Positions 15,529-24,583 of a stretch of DNA of 64,000 bases are shown one piece after another. Source of the stretch: Kalymmatonema hyalinum WJT4-NPBG1 (GTDB taxonomy: Bacteria; Cyanobacteriota; Cyanobacteriia; Cyanobacteriales; Nostocaceae); assembly GCA_019359075.1 (NCBI GenBank), contig JAHHIB010000028.1:1-64000 (forward strand). Reading direction: 5' to 3'. Both the position numbers and the translations under genes were made by a program. Each line of letters opens with the position of its first letter. The stretch's first letter is position 1. Under the pieces are notes generated by a model that searched no databases, was not told the DNA's origin, and saw only the letters and a list, made by a program, of their open reading frames with translations.

Positions 15529-17853
15529 TCAATCATACCTCAAAGTTTCACAAGTAAGCTGTTGCTGACGAAAGTAAATCACCACGGTGCCGCCAGTCAC
15601 TACTAATACCAAGGCTGACGGGACGAGGGGAACCCAACTGCCAGAGCACAAGAGGACTAAGCAAAGAAGGTATAAAATCAAGAGTGCGCCTCCACCTGTC
15701 AGTATGAGATATAACCCCGACCGAAAGCGCCAAGCAATTGCACCTCCAACTATAGACCAACCCCAAACCCATAAGACTTCACCCCAAACAGGCAAAACTG
15801 ATATCAAAGGTCGCCCATCTTTAACCGCGCTGACGATTTGACTAACCATTTGCGCTTGCACAATTACGCCTGGCATTTCCTGGTAAAACCCCTGCTGGGT
15901 ACTGTAGGGTGTGGGAAGATAATCATGGACACTTTGAGCAGTAGTACCGATGAGGACAATTCGGTCTTTTACTTCTTCAGGCTTGAGCGCACCATTGAGA
16001 ACGTCTCTAAGCGTGACTGTTGGGGCAATTTCTAAAGCAGAGCGGTAGGAGCGGTAATTCAGCAATATTTGATAGCCCCACGCATCCACTTGTTGATAAC
16101 CGCCCATTGGCACTCGCAACCGCTTGAAGACAACGTTGCCTAACTGCAAATCTCCACTTGCGGTGTACTTGGCAGAAATGCCCTCTTTTTCCAAGTAGTG
16201 GAATGCCAGTTGGGCGCTGAGGGCATAGGGCGTAATACAAGGGGATGTAGGGGCTGGTTTCATCGCTAATAAATGGCGACGCAAAACGCCGTCTGGGTCT
16301 TTGACTACATCGCTAAAGCCAAGGCGTGCTTGCGGAACCTCAGGAGGGGGTGCAATTCCTGGATGGTTGTTTTGGCGATCGCTCACTTTGCAAATTACAA
16401 AGAAGTTGTCATCAGTTTTCCAACGAGTGGTTAAAAAAGCCTGGTTAGGTTGTACTGGCTCATCACGATGAATATCCAAGCCGATGGCTCGCGGTTGGAG
16501 GGGTGCAAGTTTGTCCAACAGTCGCGCCAGTGCCAAATTTGACAGCGAGCCACTTTTATGCTTCTGCTGTGGCAGTTTAAAATCATCTTCAGTAACAGTG
16601 ACTATCAACAGGCGTGAATCTTGCTTTTCCTGGGGACGCGATCGCATGAATTGGTCAAAAGCCTGCAATTCCCATGTTTGCAATCCTCCCAAGTGCCTTA
16701 TCCCAAGTATGCCTGCGGTTATCAGCAAACTTACTAGCAGCATAGTTGGGAGGCGGCGAGTGTTGCGAATCTGGGGCTTTGGCCAAGTCATCGGCGCTGC
16801 AGCAGGATTTTCACAAATTATTGGCAACCAACTTGCGCCGGGATATTCGTCCTCTAGTCCTTCCAGCCTTTGTCTGGCTGTGCGAACCGCAGCATATAAA
16901 GACGCTCCAGAGGAAAAAGCCTCCAGAAAATGCTCTAAAAATCTTTGAGCCACCAAGTCCGGCACCGGCTCCCGCATGACTATTATTTGCGGAATGTGCA
17001 AATCTTGTAGCTCTCGCGCTAATCCCAACCCATCACAGGAGTTGAAAATCGCCAGCTGTAACCCTCGCGCAACGGCATTTGTTAGGGCAGATCTGAGTTT
17101 TTCAATTGTTAAGTAATCTGTCTGATTAATATAGATGCGACCAGTGCCATCTTCAGTCTTGCTGTGACCTGCGAAAAATAGGATGTCCCAGGGTTGGTTC
17201 CACAACTGGTCGTTGATATCTTGACGTTGGGGCTGCTCCAAAAAGGTCGTAGCGGCACCAGGTAATTTTTCTAACAACTGGCGGTCAGGCTTGACATCAA
17301 TTCCCTCACTATCGCCCAAAATTGCTAAAATTCTGACTTTCTTTCTATAGGTAGATGTCTGCAATGCAGCTGCCGCTTGTTCTGACTCTGGAACACTCAA
17401 GGCTACTTCAGCTAGTGGGTAATCCCGATCCACCAAATCCCACAAATGCCAAGGAAGTTTCTTAAGCTGTTCTGAAGTAGTGCGAATCAGCACCCGCACT
17501 TCGTCGTCGGGCATTAAGTATTTGAGCCATTTCTCGCGGATACGGCGAAACGACTCTGACAGTAACCAGTTATTCAGGTGCGATCGCAATTCACTAACTG
17601 ATTTTTGGCAGTCGGAGCGCCACTGGGTAATAGAACCATCGTAAATAATTTTTTTGGCTTTGATGCGGGTCAATTTCCCCAGAGTGCGATAGGTTGACTG
17701 CCACTGGTTAAGGGAAGTTACCATATCTGGATTTGGAGGTAGGTAGCCAGCGATTTCTGTGCTGGGGCGAAAGCCTTCTTCCCCAATCTCCAGCATCACC
17801 CGCACCCCCACCTCTAAATCACCATCCAGCTTCAGAACAACTAACTTTCTCAT
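15529..17853 (-). CDS. CHAT-CHASE2 membrane sensor protein
   Basis: The ATG at 17853 has a gaggt ribosome-binding site and gives 774 residues; an in-frame start at 17886 would overlap DUF1822. An N-terminal cytoplasmic CHAT domain holds His230 (FFAGHSK) and Cys273 (FNSCDGLG). One transmembrane helix follows at about 370-387, then an extracytoplasmic CHASE2 sensor domain (390-640, with LLIVTVTEDDF, IGLDIHRDEP and RIVLIGTTAQSVHD) and about three C-terminal membrane helices. Normally CHASE2 precedes a kinase or cyclase; here the output looks like a caspase-fold protease on the N-terminal side. The ligand and substrate are unknown. Confidence 0.88.
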   Translation of the reverse strand: MRKLVVLKLDGDLEVGVRVMLEIGEEGFRPSTEIAGYLPPNPDMVTSLNQWQSTYRTLGKLTRIKAKKIIYDGSITQWRSDCQKSVSELRSHLNNWLLSESFRRIREKWLKYLMPDDEVRVLIRTTSEQLKKLPWHLWDLVDRDYPLAEVALSVPESEQAAAALQTSTYRKKVRILAILGDSEGIDVKPDRQLLEKLPGAATTFLEQPQRQDINDQLWNQPWDILFFAGHSKTEDGTGRIYINQTDYLTIEKLRSALTNAVARGLQLAIFNSCDGLGLARELQDLHIPQIIVMREPVPDLVAQRFLEHFLEAFSSGASLYAAVRTARQRLEGLEDEYPGASWLPIICENPAAAPMTWPKPQIRNTRRLPTMLLVSLLITAGILGIRHLGGLQTWELQAFDQFMRSRPQEKQDSRLLIVTVTEDDFKLPQQKHKSGSLSNLALARLLDKLAPLQPRAIGLDIHRDEPVQPNQAFLTTRWKTDDNFFVICKVSDRQNNHPGIAPPPEVPQARLGFSDVVKDPDGVLRRHLLAMKPAPTSPCITPYALSAQLAFHYLEKEGISAKYTASGDLQLGNVVFKRLRVPMGGYQQVDAWGYQILLNYRSYRSALEIAPTVTLRDVLNGALKPEEVKDRIVLIGTTAQSVHDYLPTPYSTQQGFYQEMPGVIVQAQMVSQIVSAVKDGRPLISVLPVWGEVLWVWGWSIVGGAIAWRFRSGLYLILTGGGALLILYLLCLVLLCSGSWVPLVPSALVLVVTGGTVVIYFRQQQLTCETLRYD

Positions 17854-17875
17854 TGGCAGCACCTCTATATTCGCT

Positions 17876-18838
17876 TCAGATAACAAAATCTTCTATAGTG
17901 CTGACATCTCCCAGAGTGAGTTTAACACTGAAACGTTCTCCTATCTCGCAACTAAACTCCAATTGGATATTCTTATTGCTGCTTCTAGTTTGAGCTTCCA
18001 TGACAGATGCCCCATCACAGTCCAATAATGTCACATGGAGATTTGGTGGCAAATAATTTTCTTTGCTTGTGGGATGTACTTCCACGATAACGTCCATTTC
18101 CTGCTCATTGTCTGGAGTGAGAGTAACGACTAGAACCACGGCTTGCTGGGTCAAAAGTTTTCCCAAATCAATCAACTTGCCCCTGCTAACCAAATCGCCC
18201 TTAGTACTTCTAACGCTACTAGCTACATAGGCTGGTTGAATGCGTAAGAGAGCTTCAATTTCTTGCCACCCAGCATCAAAAATATTCTCAAGCCATTGCT
18301 TCAAGTTGACCAAATTATTATTTACTGTGAGCGAATCATCAGCTAATTTGGCTGTATTTAATTGAGTGAGATATTCTAAATAATCCAGTAAATCTTCCAA
18401 AGAATGCAGTTGACTGATTGATAATACATCATTTGATACTTCCTTGACAAATCCTAGTAACTTTGCCTCTCGAAATGATTTACTAATTTGCACAGCCACA
18501 TAGCCGATTCGGTTTAACTGTGCTTCGGGTGGCACATAGACAAACTGTTCCCCTGACAACACCGGACGACATTCTAAGGAGCCTAAATTTTTTAGCGACA
18601 AATCAGCTACGTCCATAAGTAGATGCTGCACTGGGTTCCAACTGTCACTCGCTTCCAAGTCTGTCTCGAACCCCATGCATTGTAGATATGAATTCACAAA
18701 AGATACAGATAAAGTATTGAGACGGACTTGTTCGCCTTTTTCAGGTGTGGCTTGTTGTCTACATAACTGTTCAGCTAGCCGCCTAGTAGCTGGAGATATC
18801 GGTCCTGTAAATGTTAAAAAACCTGTTTTGTTGCTCAT
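17876..18838 (-). CDS. DUF1822 family protein
   Basis: A 320-residue soluble protein with DUF1822 landmarks: RRLAEQLCRQQATPEKGEQV (about 18-37), RLNTLSVSFVNSYL, a long helical centre and LGKLLTQQAVVLVVTLTPD near 220-240, followed by beta strands (PPNLHVTLLDCDG). DUF1822 is restricted largely to cyanobacteria and nearly always sits between a sigma-like gene and a CHASE2/CHAT gene. The 34-base gap to the sigma gene and 22-base gap to the CHAT-CHASE2 start indicate one operon. Molecular function is unknown. Confidence 0.85.
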   Translation of the reverse strand: MSNKTGFLTFTGPISPATRRLAEQLCRQQATPEKGEQVRLNTLSVSFVNSYLQCMGFETDLEASDSWNPVQHLLMDVADLSLKNLGSLECRPVLSGEQFVYVPPEAQLNRIGYVAVQISKSFREAKLLGFVKEVSNDVLSISQLHSLEDLLDYLEYLTQLNTAKLADDSLTVNNNLVNLKQWLENIFDAGWQEIEALLRIQPAYVASSVRSTKGDLVSRGKLIDLGKLLTQQAVVLVVTLTPDNEQEMDVIVEVHPTSKENYLPPNLHVTLLDCDGASVMEAQTRSSNKNIQLEFSCEIGERFSVKLTLGDVSTIEDFVI

Positions 18839-18872
18839 AATTTTTTGACCACCCGGTTAAATCATATGAAAT

Positions 18873-19508
18873 CTACAAATATTCTCTTAATATAGGAGCA
18901 AATTTTTTCACACATCTTTGATAAAAATTATGTAATGATGAGATTCCAATTCGCCATTCGGCTGAGATGTCTTTCCAGGAAATTCCCGAATACCTTCGTC
19001 TAGCTATTTCTTGAAAATTTGCTTCCGGATGACCTTTTATATGCTCTTTGATAAAAATTCCTTCTGGGTCAGATTCTATACATTGAATGATTTGTTCATA
19101 CAAAGACGTAGATTCAGAGTCGGAAACATTTTCTATGTGAGACTTGTCTAAACTTATTTCATTTTCTTGTCCTACAATTACGGGTATAGCCTCTGGAAAA
19201 AAGCGTTTAGTGAGTAGCATATTCACCCAAGTCATGACTTCGCCCCGTTCTGAGTCATATTTGCTAATATTGTCATCTCGACAAATATAAAAGAATAGAC
19301 TTTGTACCGCTTCTTCATAAATATCTTGATAAAGTCGTTGAAATTGACCGCTATAGGGACGACAAAGTTTACCCGACAGCCAAATGGTATTGATGAGCTG
19401 TGTTAAAGCCATCCGTCGCTCCTTAGTTCCCTGTGGGTGTTGTTGGGCAAGAAGCGCTAAGTCTTTAACTTGTGCATCTAACTCTTTTCTCGACGAGTCG
19501 TTAGTCAT
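18873..19508 (-). CDS. Sigma-70-like (ECF-type) transcription factor
   Basis: A 211-residue protein with a region 2-like part (about 60-115: RLYQDIYEEAVQSLFFYIC, then GEVMTWVNMLLTKRFF) and a C-terminal region 4-like helix-turn-helix (FQEIARRRYSGISWKDISAE). It is the first gene of the run sigma-DUF1822-CHAT/CHASE2-DUF928. Its likely job is transcription of this surface-signalling set, possibly released by the membrane sensor; that link is inference. The divergence from classical sigma-70 is strong, so promoter specificity cannot be guessed. Confidence 0.7.
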   Translation of the reverse strand: MTNDSSRKELDAQVKDLALLAQQHPQGTKERRMALTQLINTIWLSGKLCRPYSGQFQRLYQDIYEEAVQSLFFYICRDDNISKYDSERGEVMTWVNMLLTKRFFPEAIPVIVGQENEISLDKSHIENVSDSESTSLYEQIIQCIESDPEGIFIKEHIKGHPEANFQEIARRRYSGISWKDISAEWRIGISSLHNFYQRCVKKFAPILREYL

Positions 19509-19803
19509 AAAAGACCTCGAATTTCATCGCACCTCGTTGCGAATCTCTATCTTTCTCAGCTATAAAGCGCGACTTTTACACAAACTATTGTTGATTGTTA
19601 CAAAACTTTTCATTTAGTCCCGATGTGAGACAGGTAATCCAGCGATTCGGGAAATGGCTGGAAGTGTTTACCGCACTTAGGCTACTGGGCTAGTCACGAC
19701 TTACGTTGCAATCTGGTTCTTGCAAGCCCCGATCTCAGCCGTTAGGCAGGTTGGGGTTCATGACTATCACTCGTTCTGGAATTTGAGTAAGTTGGTAGAA
19801 GCG

Positions 19804-20313
19804 CTATGTCAATGACAAAATCTCAAACTCAAACTCCAAATTGTGGCTGTTGAGAAAATTGTGAGTGAAATGATCCACCACATTCGTATCACTCAATTCC
19901 AAGTTGTAAAAATCCACAACCTCATGCTCAAAATAAGGTCCAGCGTGCCAAGTTCCTACCTCTAACTTGATAAAGCAATTTCCTGGAATGCGGAAAGCTG
20001 CTATATCTTCTAAAGATGGTTCATCAATATTATTATTAGGAGGACAAACCGCAATTAACCAGTCCTTCCCTTCCAATGAACCCAAACATTGAGTACATTG
20101 CACATGACGAGTAATGGTGTGAAATTTGCGTCCTCTACGGTGTAGCTGCATGATATAAAAGCGGGGGATACCTCTGTCAAGTACGAGTTGAGCATCTTCT
20201 GCATCAAAGGATTTACCGTCTTTAATGGGAAAAATCACCTGTCCATATCGACGAAAACTTTCCGGCGTTATCCATTCAGCCCGCAATTGTTGAACTGTCT
20301 TTGATGTACTCAT
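19804..20313 (-). CDS. Ureidoglycolate lyase (AllA)-family cupin protein
   Basis: The start MSTSKTVQQLRAEWITPESF at 20313 gives 169 residues; an in-frame ATG at 20334 adds seven. AllA-type cupin features are the N-terminal ITPESFRRYGQVI, FYIMQLHRRGRKFHTITRH (metal or substrate histidines), WLIAVCPP and FIKLEVGTWHAGPY. AllA releases glyoxylate and urea from ureidoglycolate in purine (allantoin) catabolism. Here the HTITRH and GTWHAGPY motifs are kept. No other allantoin genes are visible, but the gene lies near pyrimidine genes, so a nucleobase-breakdown role is plausible. It could also be a non-catalytic relative. Confidence 0.75.
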   Translation of the reverse strand: MSTSKTVQQLRAEWITPESFRRYGQVIFPIKDGKSFDAEDAQLVLDRGIPRFYIMQLHRRGRKFHTITRHVQCTQCLGSLEGKDWLIAVCPPNNNIDEPSLEDIAAFRIPGNCFIKLEVGTWHAGPYFEHEVVDFYNLELSDTNVVDHFTHNFLNSHNLEFEFEILSLT

Positions 20314-20349
20314 ATCAAACCTGCTTGCACCCACATTATTTTAGCCTTG

Positions 20350-20532
20350 ATTCCCTCTCCTTTGAGAGGATGTTTGTAAAGTACCAAGTTGTATCGAGAT
20401 CCCCCGTAACCCCCCTTCTTAAGGGGGGAAAATAATTTCAAAGTCCCCCTTTTTAAGGGGGATTTAGGGGGATCATCGATAAATTTTGGTACAATACGAC
20501 ACTTTCCAAACATCCTTTTAGGAGAGGGTTAA
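20350..20532. repeat. Nested imperfect inverted repeat, about 180 bp (MITE-like)
   Basis: The outer arms, ctcctttgagaggatgtttg (20356-20375) and caaacatccttttaggagag (20508-20527), are inverted copies. Inside are two gccccct/aaggggg-type palindromes (cccccttcttaagggggg and ccccctttttaaggggga). No gene is supported; open frames across it are repeat translation. It lies between the AllA-like and DoxX genes. The inner type of repeat recurs at 12357, 39283 and 53750. Confidence 0.7.
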
Positions 20533-20553
20533 ACAAAAGTCTGCGAAAACGAC

Positions 20554-20994
20554 TCACTTTAATTCCTGCAGTTGTTTGGGAATGAGTGACTTGGGAATAA
20601 TAGAAGCTTGTTTTTCGGGATCTGAAGGTTTTGTATACAACCAAGCCCAAGCAATTAAAACCGCCTGAAAGGGAAGTCTAATCACATGTACCCAGGGTGA
20701 ATTTGGTATATGGTCAATTTTAATGAGGTTTACTGCCATATTAATATTGGATGGGTAAACAGCAATAAAAAGAACAAGTAGCCCCCAAGCAGCAGCTTGA
20801 CTTACAGGCGGGACTAACAACCCGATACCACCCAAGATTTCATAAAAGCCACTCAGATAAACTATTTCTAGAGGGTACGGGAGTTGCGGCGGCACAATTC
20901 TGACATACTGGTCAGCAGATGTAAAGTGCGTCACTCCGGCTACAATCATAGATACCGCTAGGATGACACGAAAAATTTCCTTGAGATTGTTCAT
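20554..20994 (-). CDS. DoxX-like integral membrane protein
   Basis: A 146-residue protein with four predicted membrane helices (about 8-24, 45-64, 70-92, 105-125). It shows FRVILAVSMIVAGVTHF and the DoxX signature YLSGFYEILGGIGLLVPP. DoxX-family proteins are small quinone- or redox-associated membrane proteins of uncertain biochemical role. The gene is transcribed toward the AllA-like gene but separated from it by a repeat element, so co-transcription is uncertain. Confidence 0.8.
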   Translation of the reverse strand: MNNLKEIFRVILAVSMIVAGVTHFTSADQYVRIVPPQLPYPLEIVYLSGFYEILGGIGLLVPPVSQAAAWGLLVLFIAVYPSNINMAVNLIKIDHIPNSPWVHVIRLPFQAVLIAWAWLYTKPSDPEKQASIIPKSLIPKQLQELK

Positions 20995-21129
20995 CTATTC
21001 CCTTGACTTTATAGTTGCGTTCACTTCTTCAGTTTGTTTGGCTTCAGGTCACTACGTCTTCAGTCAACGGTGGGAAAAATAAACGAGGAGGTAGGAGATT
21101 ATCGAGAATTTTGGGTCTAAAACCCCGTC

Positions 21130-21361
21130 CTAAAAGGACGGCTTTTCTTGTTCCCGAATGTATTGCTTGAGAATTTCGATTGGCGTACCACCTACCGAAG
21201 ACACAAAATAACTAGGACTCCAAAGAGCGTCTTTACCATAAGGCTTCGGATATCCGGCTTGACCATATCTACGACTAGATACTCCTTTTAACGTATTAAC
21301 AATTTGAGAGACAGAAAGTTTAGGTGGAAATTCAATTAAAACGTGGATATGGTCAGATTCC
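21130..21361 (-). pseudogene. tnpA: tnpA relic (Y1 HUH transposase, N-terminus deleted)
   Basis: Reading from about 21361 down, the frame gives SDHIHVLIEFPP, KLSVSQIVNTLKGVSSR, YGKDALWSPSYFVSSVGG and ILKQYIREQEK before the stop at 21130. The HUH pair (HIH) and the catalytic Tyr (QYIREQ) of IS200/IS605 TnpA are kept, but roughly the first 60 residues are missing at the junction with the tnpB relic. Not functional as it stands. Confidence 0.85.
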
Positions 21362-21612
21362 CCATTGAATTCCTGTACTGTGGATTTAAATGGGGTAAAA
21401 CGAGCTTGTCTGTTCGTTCAGTACTTTGTTTAAATTGTGGTATTGAACAAGATAGAGACGAGAACGCAGCCAAAAATATAGAAAAAGGAGCCAGTGACGG
21501 GTACGCAGGGGGTTCCCCCCATGAGCAACTGGCGGTCGGGATAGGGCATTGCCACGACTCTAAACGGACACAGAGAGACAGTAAGACTACAACGGGTAGC
21601 GTGACTCAATGA
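21362..21612 (+). pseudogene. tnpB: tnpB relic (RuvC-like C-terminus only)
   Basis: The frame contains a single CLNCG half of the TnpB zinc ribbon and the final RuvC motif DRDENAAKNI, then a hydrophilic tail to the stop at 21612. Several hundred N-terminal residues are absent, so no RNA-guided nuclease can be made. It abuts the tnpA relic head to head. Confidence 0.8.
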
Positions 21613-21690
21613 AGTGTTAAGAATCAACGCCCATGCGTGGGCGGTGAGTATGTCAAAGTAATCAATAACAAGGATTCTCAAGGCTAATGT

Positions 21691-22734
21691 ATGGCGGCAA
21701 ATTTTAGTAGGCGTAAATTTCTTTTGTATGGTTCAGCTACCTTGAGTACCAGTTTACTGCTGAAAGCTTGCAGTAGCAACTCAACAACGACAGGGGGTAG
21801 CGGAGGGTTTAAGATAGCGATCGCCCTCCCTGGAGTCATTAGCGATCAAGCCTGGAATCAATCTGGTTACGAAGGCGTACAGCTTGCTAAACAAAAGCTA
21901 GGTGCAGAAACATCCTATGTAGAACAAATAGCACAAGCAGACCAAACCGAAGTTCTCTCAGATTTTGCGCGTCGCGGCTATAACCTAGTATTTGCCCACG
22001 GGGGACAATTTGATGCTGCTATTCAACAAGTCGCGCCGCAGTTCCTCAACACTTTCTTTGTCGGTGTTAATGGTGCTGTCAATGGTTCCAACATCGCTGC
22101 TTTACGAATTGACCATTTGCAAGCGAGTTATCTCTGCGGAATCATCGCTGCATCAATGACCAAATCCAATCAACTTGCTTACATTGCAGGACAACAATTT
22201 GATGCTACCCAACAAGAACTACGCGGCTTTGAATTAGGAGCAAAATCTCTGAAGCCAGATATCAGAATTAGTTCTACATTCACGGGTGACTGGAACGATG
22301 TCGCCAAGGCAAAAGAAGCCACTCTTGCGATAATTTCTTCTGGCACTGATGTCATCTATCAATGGTTAGATAGCGCTTCTGCTGCCGTTTTGCAAACTGC
22401 AAGTGACAAAGGGGTTTATGCTTTTGGTAATACGAAAGACCAGTTAGAAATTGCACCCAAAGGAGTTTTAACAAGTGCGGTAAAGCGGCTGGATTTAGCG
22501 ATCGCCTATTTAGCAGAACTAGCAAAACAAAATCAACTCAAAGGTCAAATTTACACAATAGGTTTAGAAAAACCAGATATTTTATCTTTAGGAAAATTTG
22601 GGGCGATGGTTCCCGAACCACTCAAACAAAAAGCACTCAATACAAAAGAGGAAATTGTTGCTAGAAAAATCACCTTTGAAAAATGCCAAGAAGCTGGCAA
22701 AGATACCCGCTGCGTTAAAAAGGCCACAGCTTAA
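21691..22734 (+). CDS. BMP-family ABC transporter substrate-binding lipoprotein
   Basis: 347 residues. The N-terminus has a twin-arginine motif (SRRKF) followed by a lipobox LKAC with Cys27, so it is probably a Tat-exported, membrane-anchored lipoprotein. The mature part has the PnrA/BMP pattern: ALPGVISDQAWNQSGYEG (about 45-62), YNLVFAHGGQFDAAI, IAYLAELAKQ and a C-terminal basic segment. The family binds nucleosides and related compounds and delivers them to an ABC importer. The ATPase and first permease genes follow on the same strand. It starts 31 bases after an IS605 relic, which may have displaced its original promoter. Confidence 0.88.
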   Translation: MAANFSRRKFLLYGSATLSTSLLLKACSSNSTTTGGSGGFKIAIALPGVISDQAWNQSGYEGVQLAKQKLGAETSYVEQIAQADQTEVLSDFARRGYNLVFAHGGQFDAAIQQVAPQFLNTFFVGVNGAVNGSNIAALRIDHLQASYLCGIIAASMTKSNQLAYIAGQQFDATQQELRGFELGAKSLKPDIRISSTFTGDWNDVAKAKEATLAIISSGTDVIYQWLDSASAAVLQTASDKGVYAFGNTKDQLEIAPKGVLTSAVKRLDLAIAYLAELAKQNQLKGQIYTIGLEKPDILSLGKFGAMVPEPLKQKALNTKEEIVARKITFEKCQEAGKDTRCVKKATA

Positions 22735-22779
22735 AATCTCATTTTATTTTTCGTTCCTACAGTCTAACTTGAAAATACA

Positions 22780-22920
22780 TCAGTGTGATCCTAACCCCTC
22801 CCCCCAAGAGACGGGGGAAAAAATACTCTCCCTGTGTTCTTACGTACAGCCTGCAAGCGCACAGAGGAAAAAATACTCCCCCTCTCTGCTTGCGGAGAGG
22901 GGGTTGGGGGGTGAGGTTTT
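22780..22920. repeat. C-rich/G-rich palindromic repeat cluster
   Basis: The gap between the BMP lipoprotein and ATPase genes holds aacccctccccccaagagac...ggggg and a second pair ctccccctctctgc...gcggagaggggg. The first motif recurs inside the ATPase coding sequence at about 23900-23930. Confidence 0.65.
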
Positions 22921-22956
22921 TCTCTGCCTTTTCTCTTGCCTAGTGCGGTTCAATAT

Positions 22957-24429
22957 ATGTCTTATATACGCTTAGAAGGAATTAGCAAACGCTTTGGCTC
23001 ATTCATTGCCAATGACAACATCAGCCTCAGTGTTGAACCAGGAAAAATTCACGCCATCCTAGGCGAGAATGGGGCGGGCAAAACCACTTTAATGAACACT
23101 CTGAGTGGTCTTTATCAACCTGATGCTGGTCAAATCTATCTGCAAGAAAACCCAGTAAAAATATCTTCGTCAAGTGCAGCAATTCAATTAGGTATTGGCA
23201 TGATTCACCAAAATTTCATGCTGGTTCCTCAGTTGACTGTAACAGAAAATATCATCTTAGGAACATTGAATCACTGGCGTTTAAACCTGCGTCAGAAACA
23301 ACAAGAAATCGCTGCTTTATCCCAAACTTATAGATTAACAGTTGACCCTGCTGCTAAAGTAGGAAATCTACCAGTAGGGGCGCAACAGCGAGTCGAAATT
23401 CTCAAAGTTCTCTACCGGAAAGCAAAATTGTTGATTCTTGATGAACCAACCGCAGTGCTAACACCAAGAGAAGTAGAGTCATTAATTGCTATTTTGCGAC
23501 AACTCGCAGCAGATGGACACACAATTATTTTTATCAGCCACAAATTGGATGAGGTTATGAACCTATGCGATACAGTAACTGTGTTGCGGCGGGGAAAGGT
23601 AGTAGCAAATACAACTACCAAAGAAGCGACGCCTCAACAGTTAGCTGAATTGATGGTGGGGCGCGAGGTGGCTTTACGGTTGGACAAAACTCCTGCTTCT
23701 CCTGGAAAGGTGGTTTTGTCAGTGCAAAATTTACAAGTAGAGGATGACAGGGGTGCGATCGCACTTAGAAATGTATCGTTTGAACTGCGGGCGGGAGAAA
23801 TTCTGGGTATTGCAGGTGTAGATGGTAATGGACAGCGAGAATTAGCAGATGCAATCACTGGTGTGCGAACTGTCAAGGGTGGAAAAATTGAACTGACACG
23901 GAACCCCTCCCCACAAGCCGGGGTGGGCTACATCCCGGAAGATAGGCAAAAAATGGGTTTGGTGTTGCAGTTCAATATTGCTCAAAATCTCATTTTGAAA
24001 GCTTTTAAAAAATTGCCGTTTTGTCATCGCTTTTTGTTGCAGAAGCAAGCAATCAGCAATAATGCTAAGTCTGCAATGCAAGAGTTTGATATCCGGGCGA
24101 CAAGTGAAGGTGTGAAAGTCAGTCAGCTTTCGGGGGGAAATCAACAAAAGGTTGTGCTGGCGCGGGAACTGGCGAGAGAACCAATGTTAATAGTAGCTAT
24201 GCAACCAACGCGGGGGCTGGATGTGGGGGCGACGGAAGCAGTACAGTTGCAGTTGTTAGCCCAACGGAATCGCGGTGCGGCTATCTTGTACATTTCTACC
24301 GAATTGGAGGAAGTTATGGCAATAAGCGATCGCATTGCGGTGATGTACACAGGTGAGTTTGTGGGTGTTTTGGATGCAACGACAGCAACGGTGGAGGAGA
24401 TTGGTTTTTTAATGGCTGGGGGAAGGTAA
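22957..24429 (+). CDS. Nucleoside-type ABC importer, duplicated ATPase subunit
   Basis: The start at 22957 (MSYIRLEGISKRFGSF) gives 490 residues with two ABC cassettes, as in sugar and BMP-type nucleoside importers. Cassette 1 has Walker A GENGAGKTT and Walker B LLILDEPT. Cassette 2 has a relaxed Walker A (GVDGNGQRE), signature LSGGNQQK and a degenerate Walker B in which IVAMQPTRG lacks the usual DE. Thus cassette 1 likely carries most ATP hydrolysis. Residues near 315-325 (NPSPQAG) come from a palindromic repeat inserted in frame. The partner permeases are at 24584 and 28924. Confidence 0.9.
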   Translation: MSYIRLEGISKRFGSFIANDNISLSVEPGKIHAILGENGAGKTTLMNTLSGLYQPDAGQIYLQENPVKISSSSAAIQLGIGMIHQNFMLVPQLTVTENIILGTLNHWRLNLRQKQQEIAALSQTYRLTVDPAAKVGNLPVGAQQRVEILKVLYRKAKLLILDEPTAVLTPREVESLIAILRQLAADGHTIIFISHKLDEVMNLCDTVTVLRRGKVVANTTTKEATPQQLAELMVGREVALRLDKTPASPGKVVLSVQNLQVEDDRGAIALRNVSFELRAGEILGIAGVDGNGQRELADAITGVRTVKGGKIELTRNPSPQAGVGYIPEDRQKMGLVLQFNIAQNLILKAFKKLPFCHRFLLQKQAISNNAKSAMQEFDIRATSEGVKVSQLSGGNQQKVVLARELAREPMLIVAMQPTRGLDVGATEAVQLQLLAQRNRGAAILYISTELEEVMAISDRIAVMYTGEFVGVLDATTATVEEIGFLMAGGR

Positions 24430-24583
24430 GCAATTCAAAATACCCTGCGGGAAGCCGCCCTTCGGGCGTCTACAAAATTCAAAATTCAAAAATGTAACAG
24501 CTTCCACACGAGGCAAGAGAAGATGCAGAGGAAAGGGAGAAAATGAGTAAAGGAAATGCTATGTTGCTACATTCTGCTTCCGG

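Larger units (their letters stand above)
21110..21660. mobile_element. Internally deleted IS200/IS605-family element
   Basis: The element keeps both ends but not its middle. A left-end hairpin (ccgtcctaaaaggacgg, 21125-21141) overlaps the end of a minus-strand Y1 transposase relic. The right end is a plus-strand TnpB C-terminus followed by the hairpin cgcccatgcgtgggcg and atgtcaaa (21621-21657). The two genes are divergent and both lack their N-termini, so one central deletion removed the shared start region. It could be moved only by a TnpA supplied elsewhere. Confidence 0.8.

Noticed and set aside
16484-16948. A 154-codon plus-strand frame opposite the CHAT-CHASE2 gene
   Set aside because: It is the complement of well-supported coding DNA and shows no domain.
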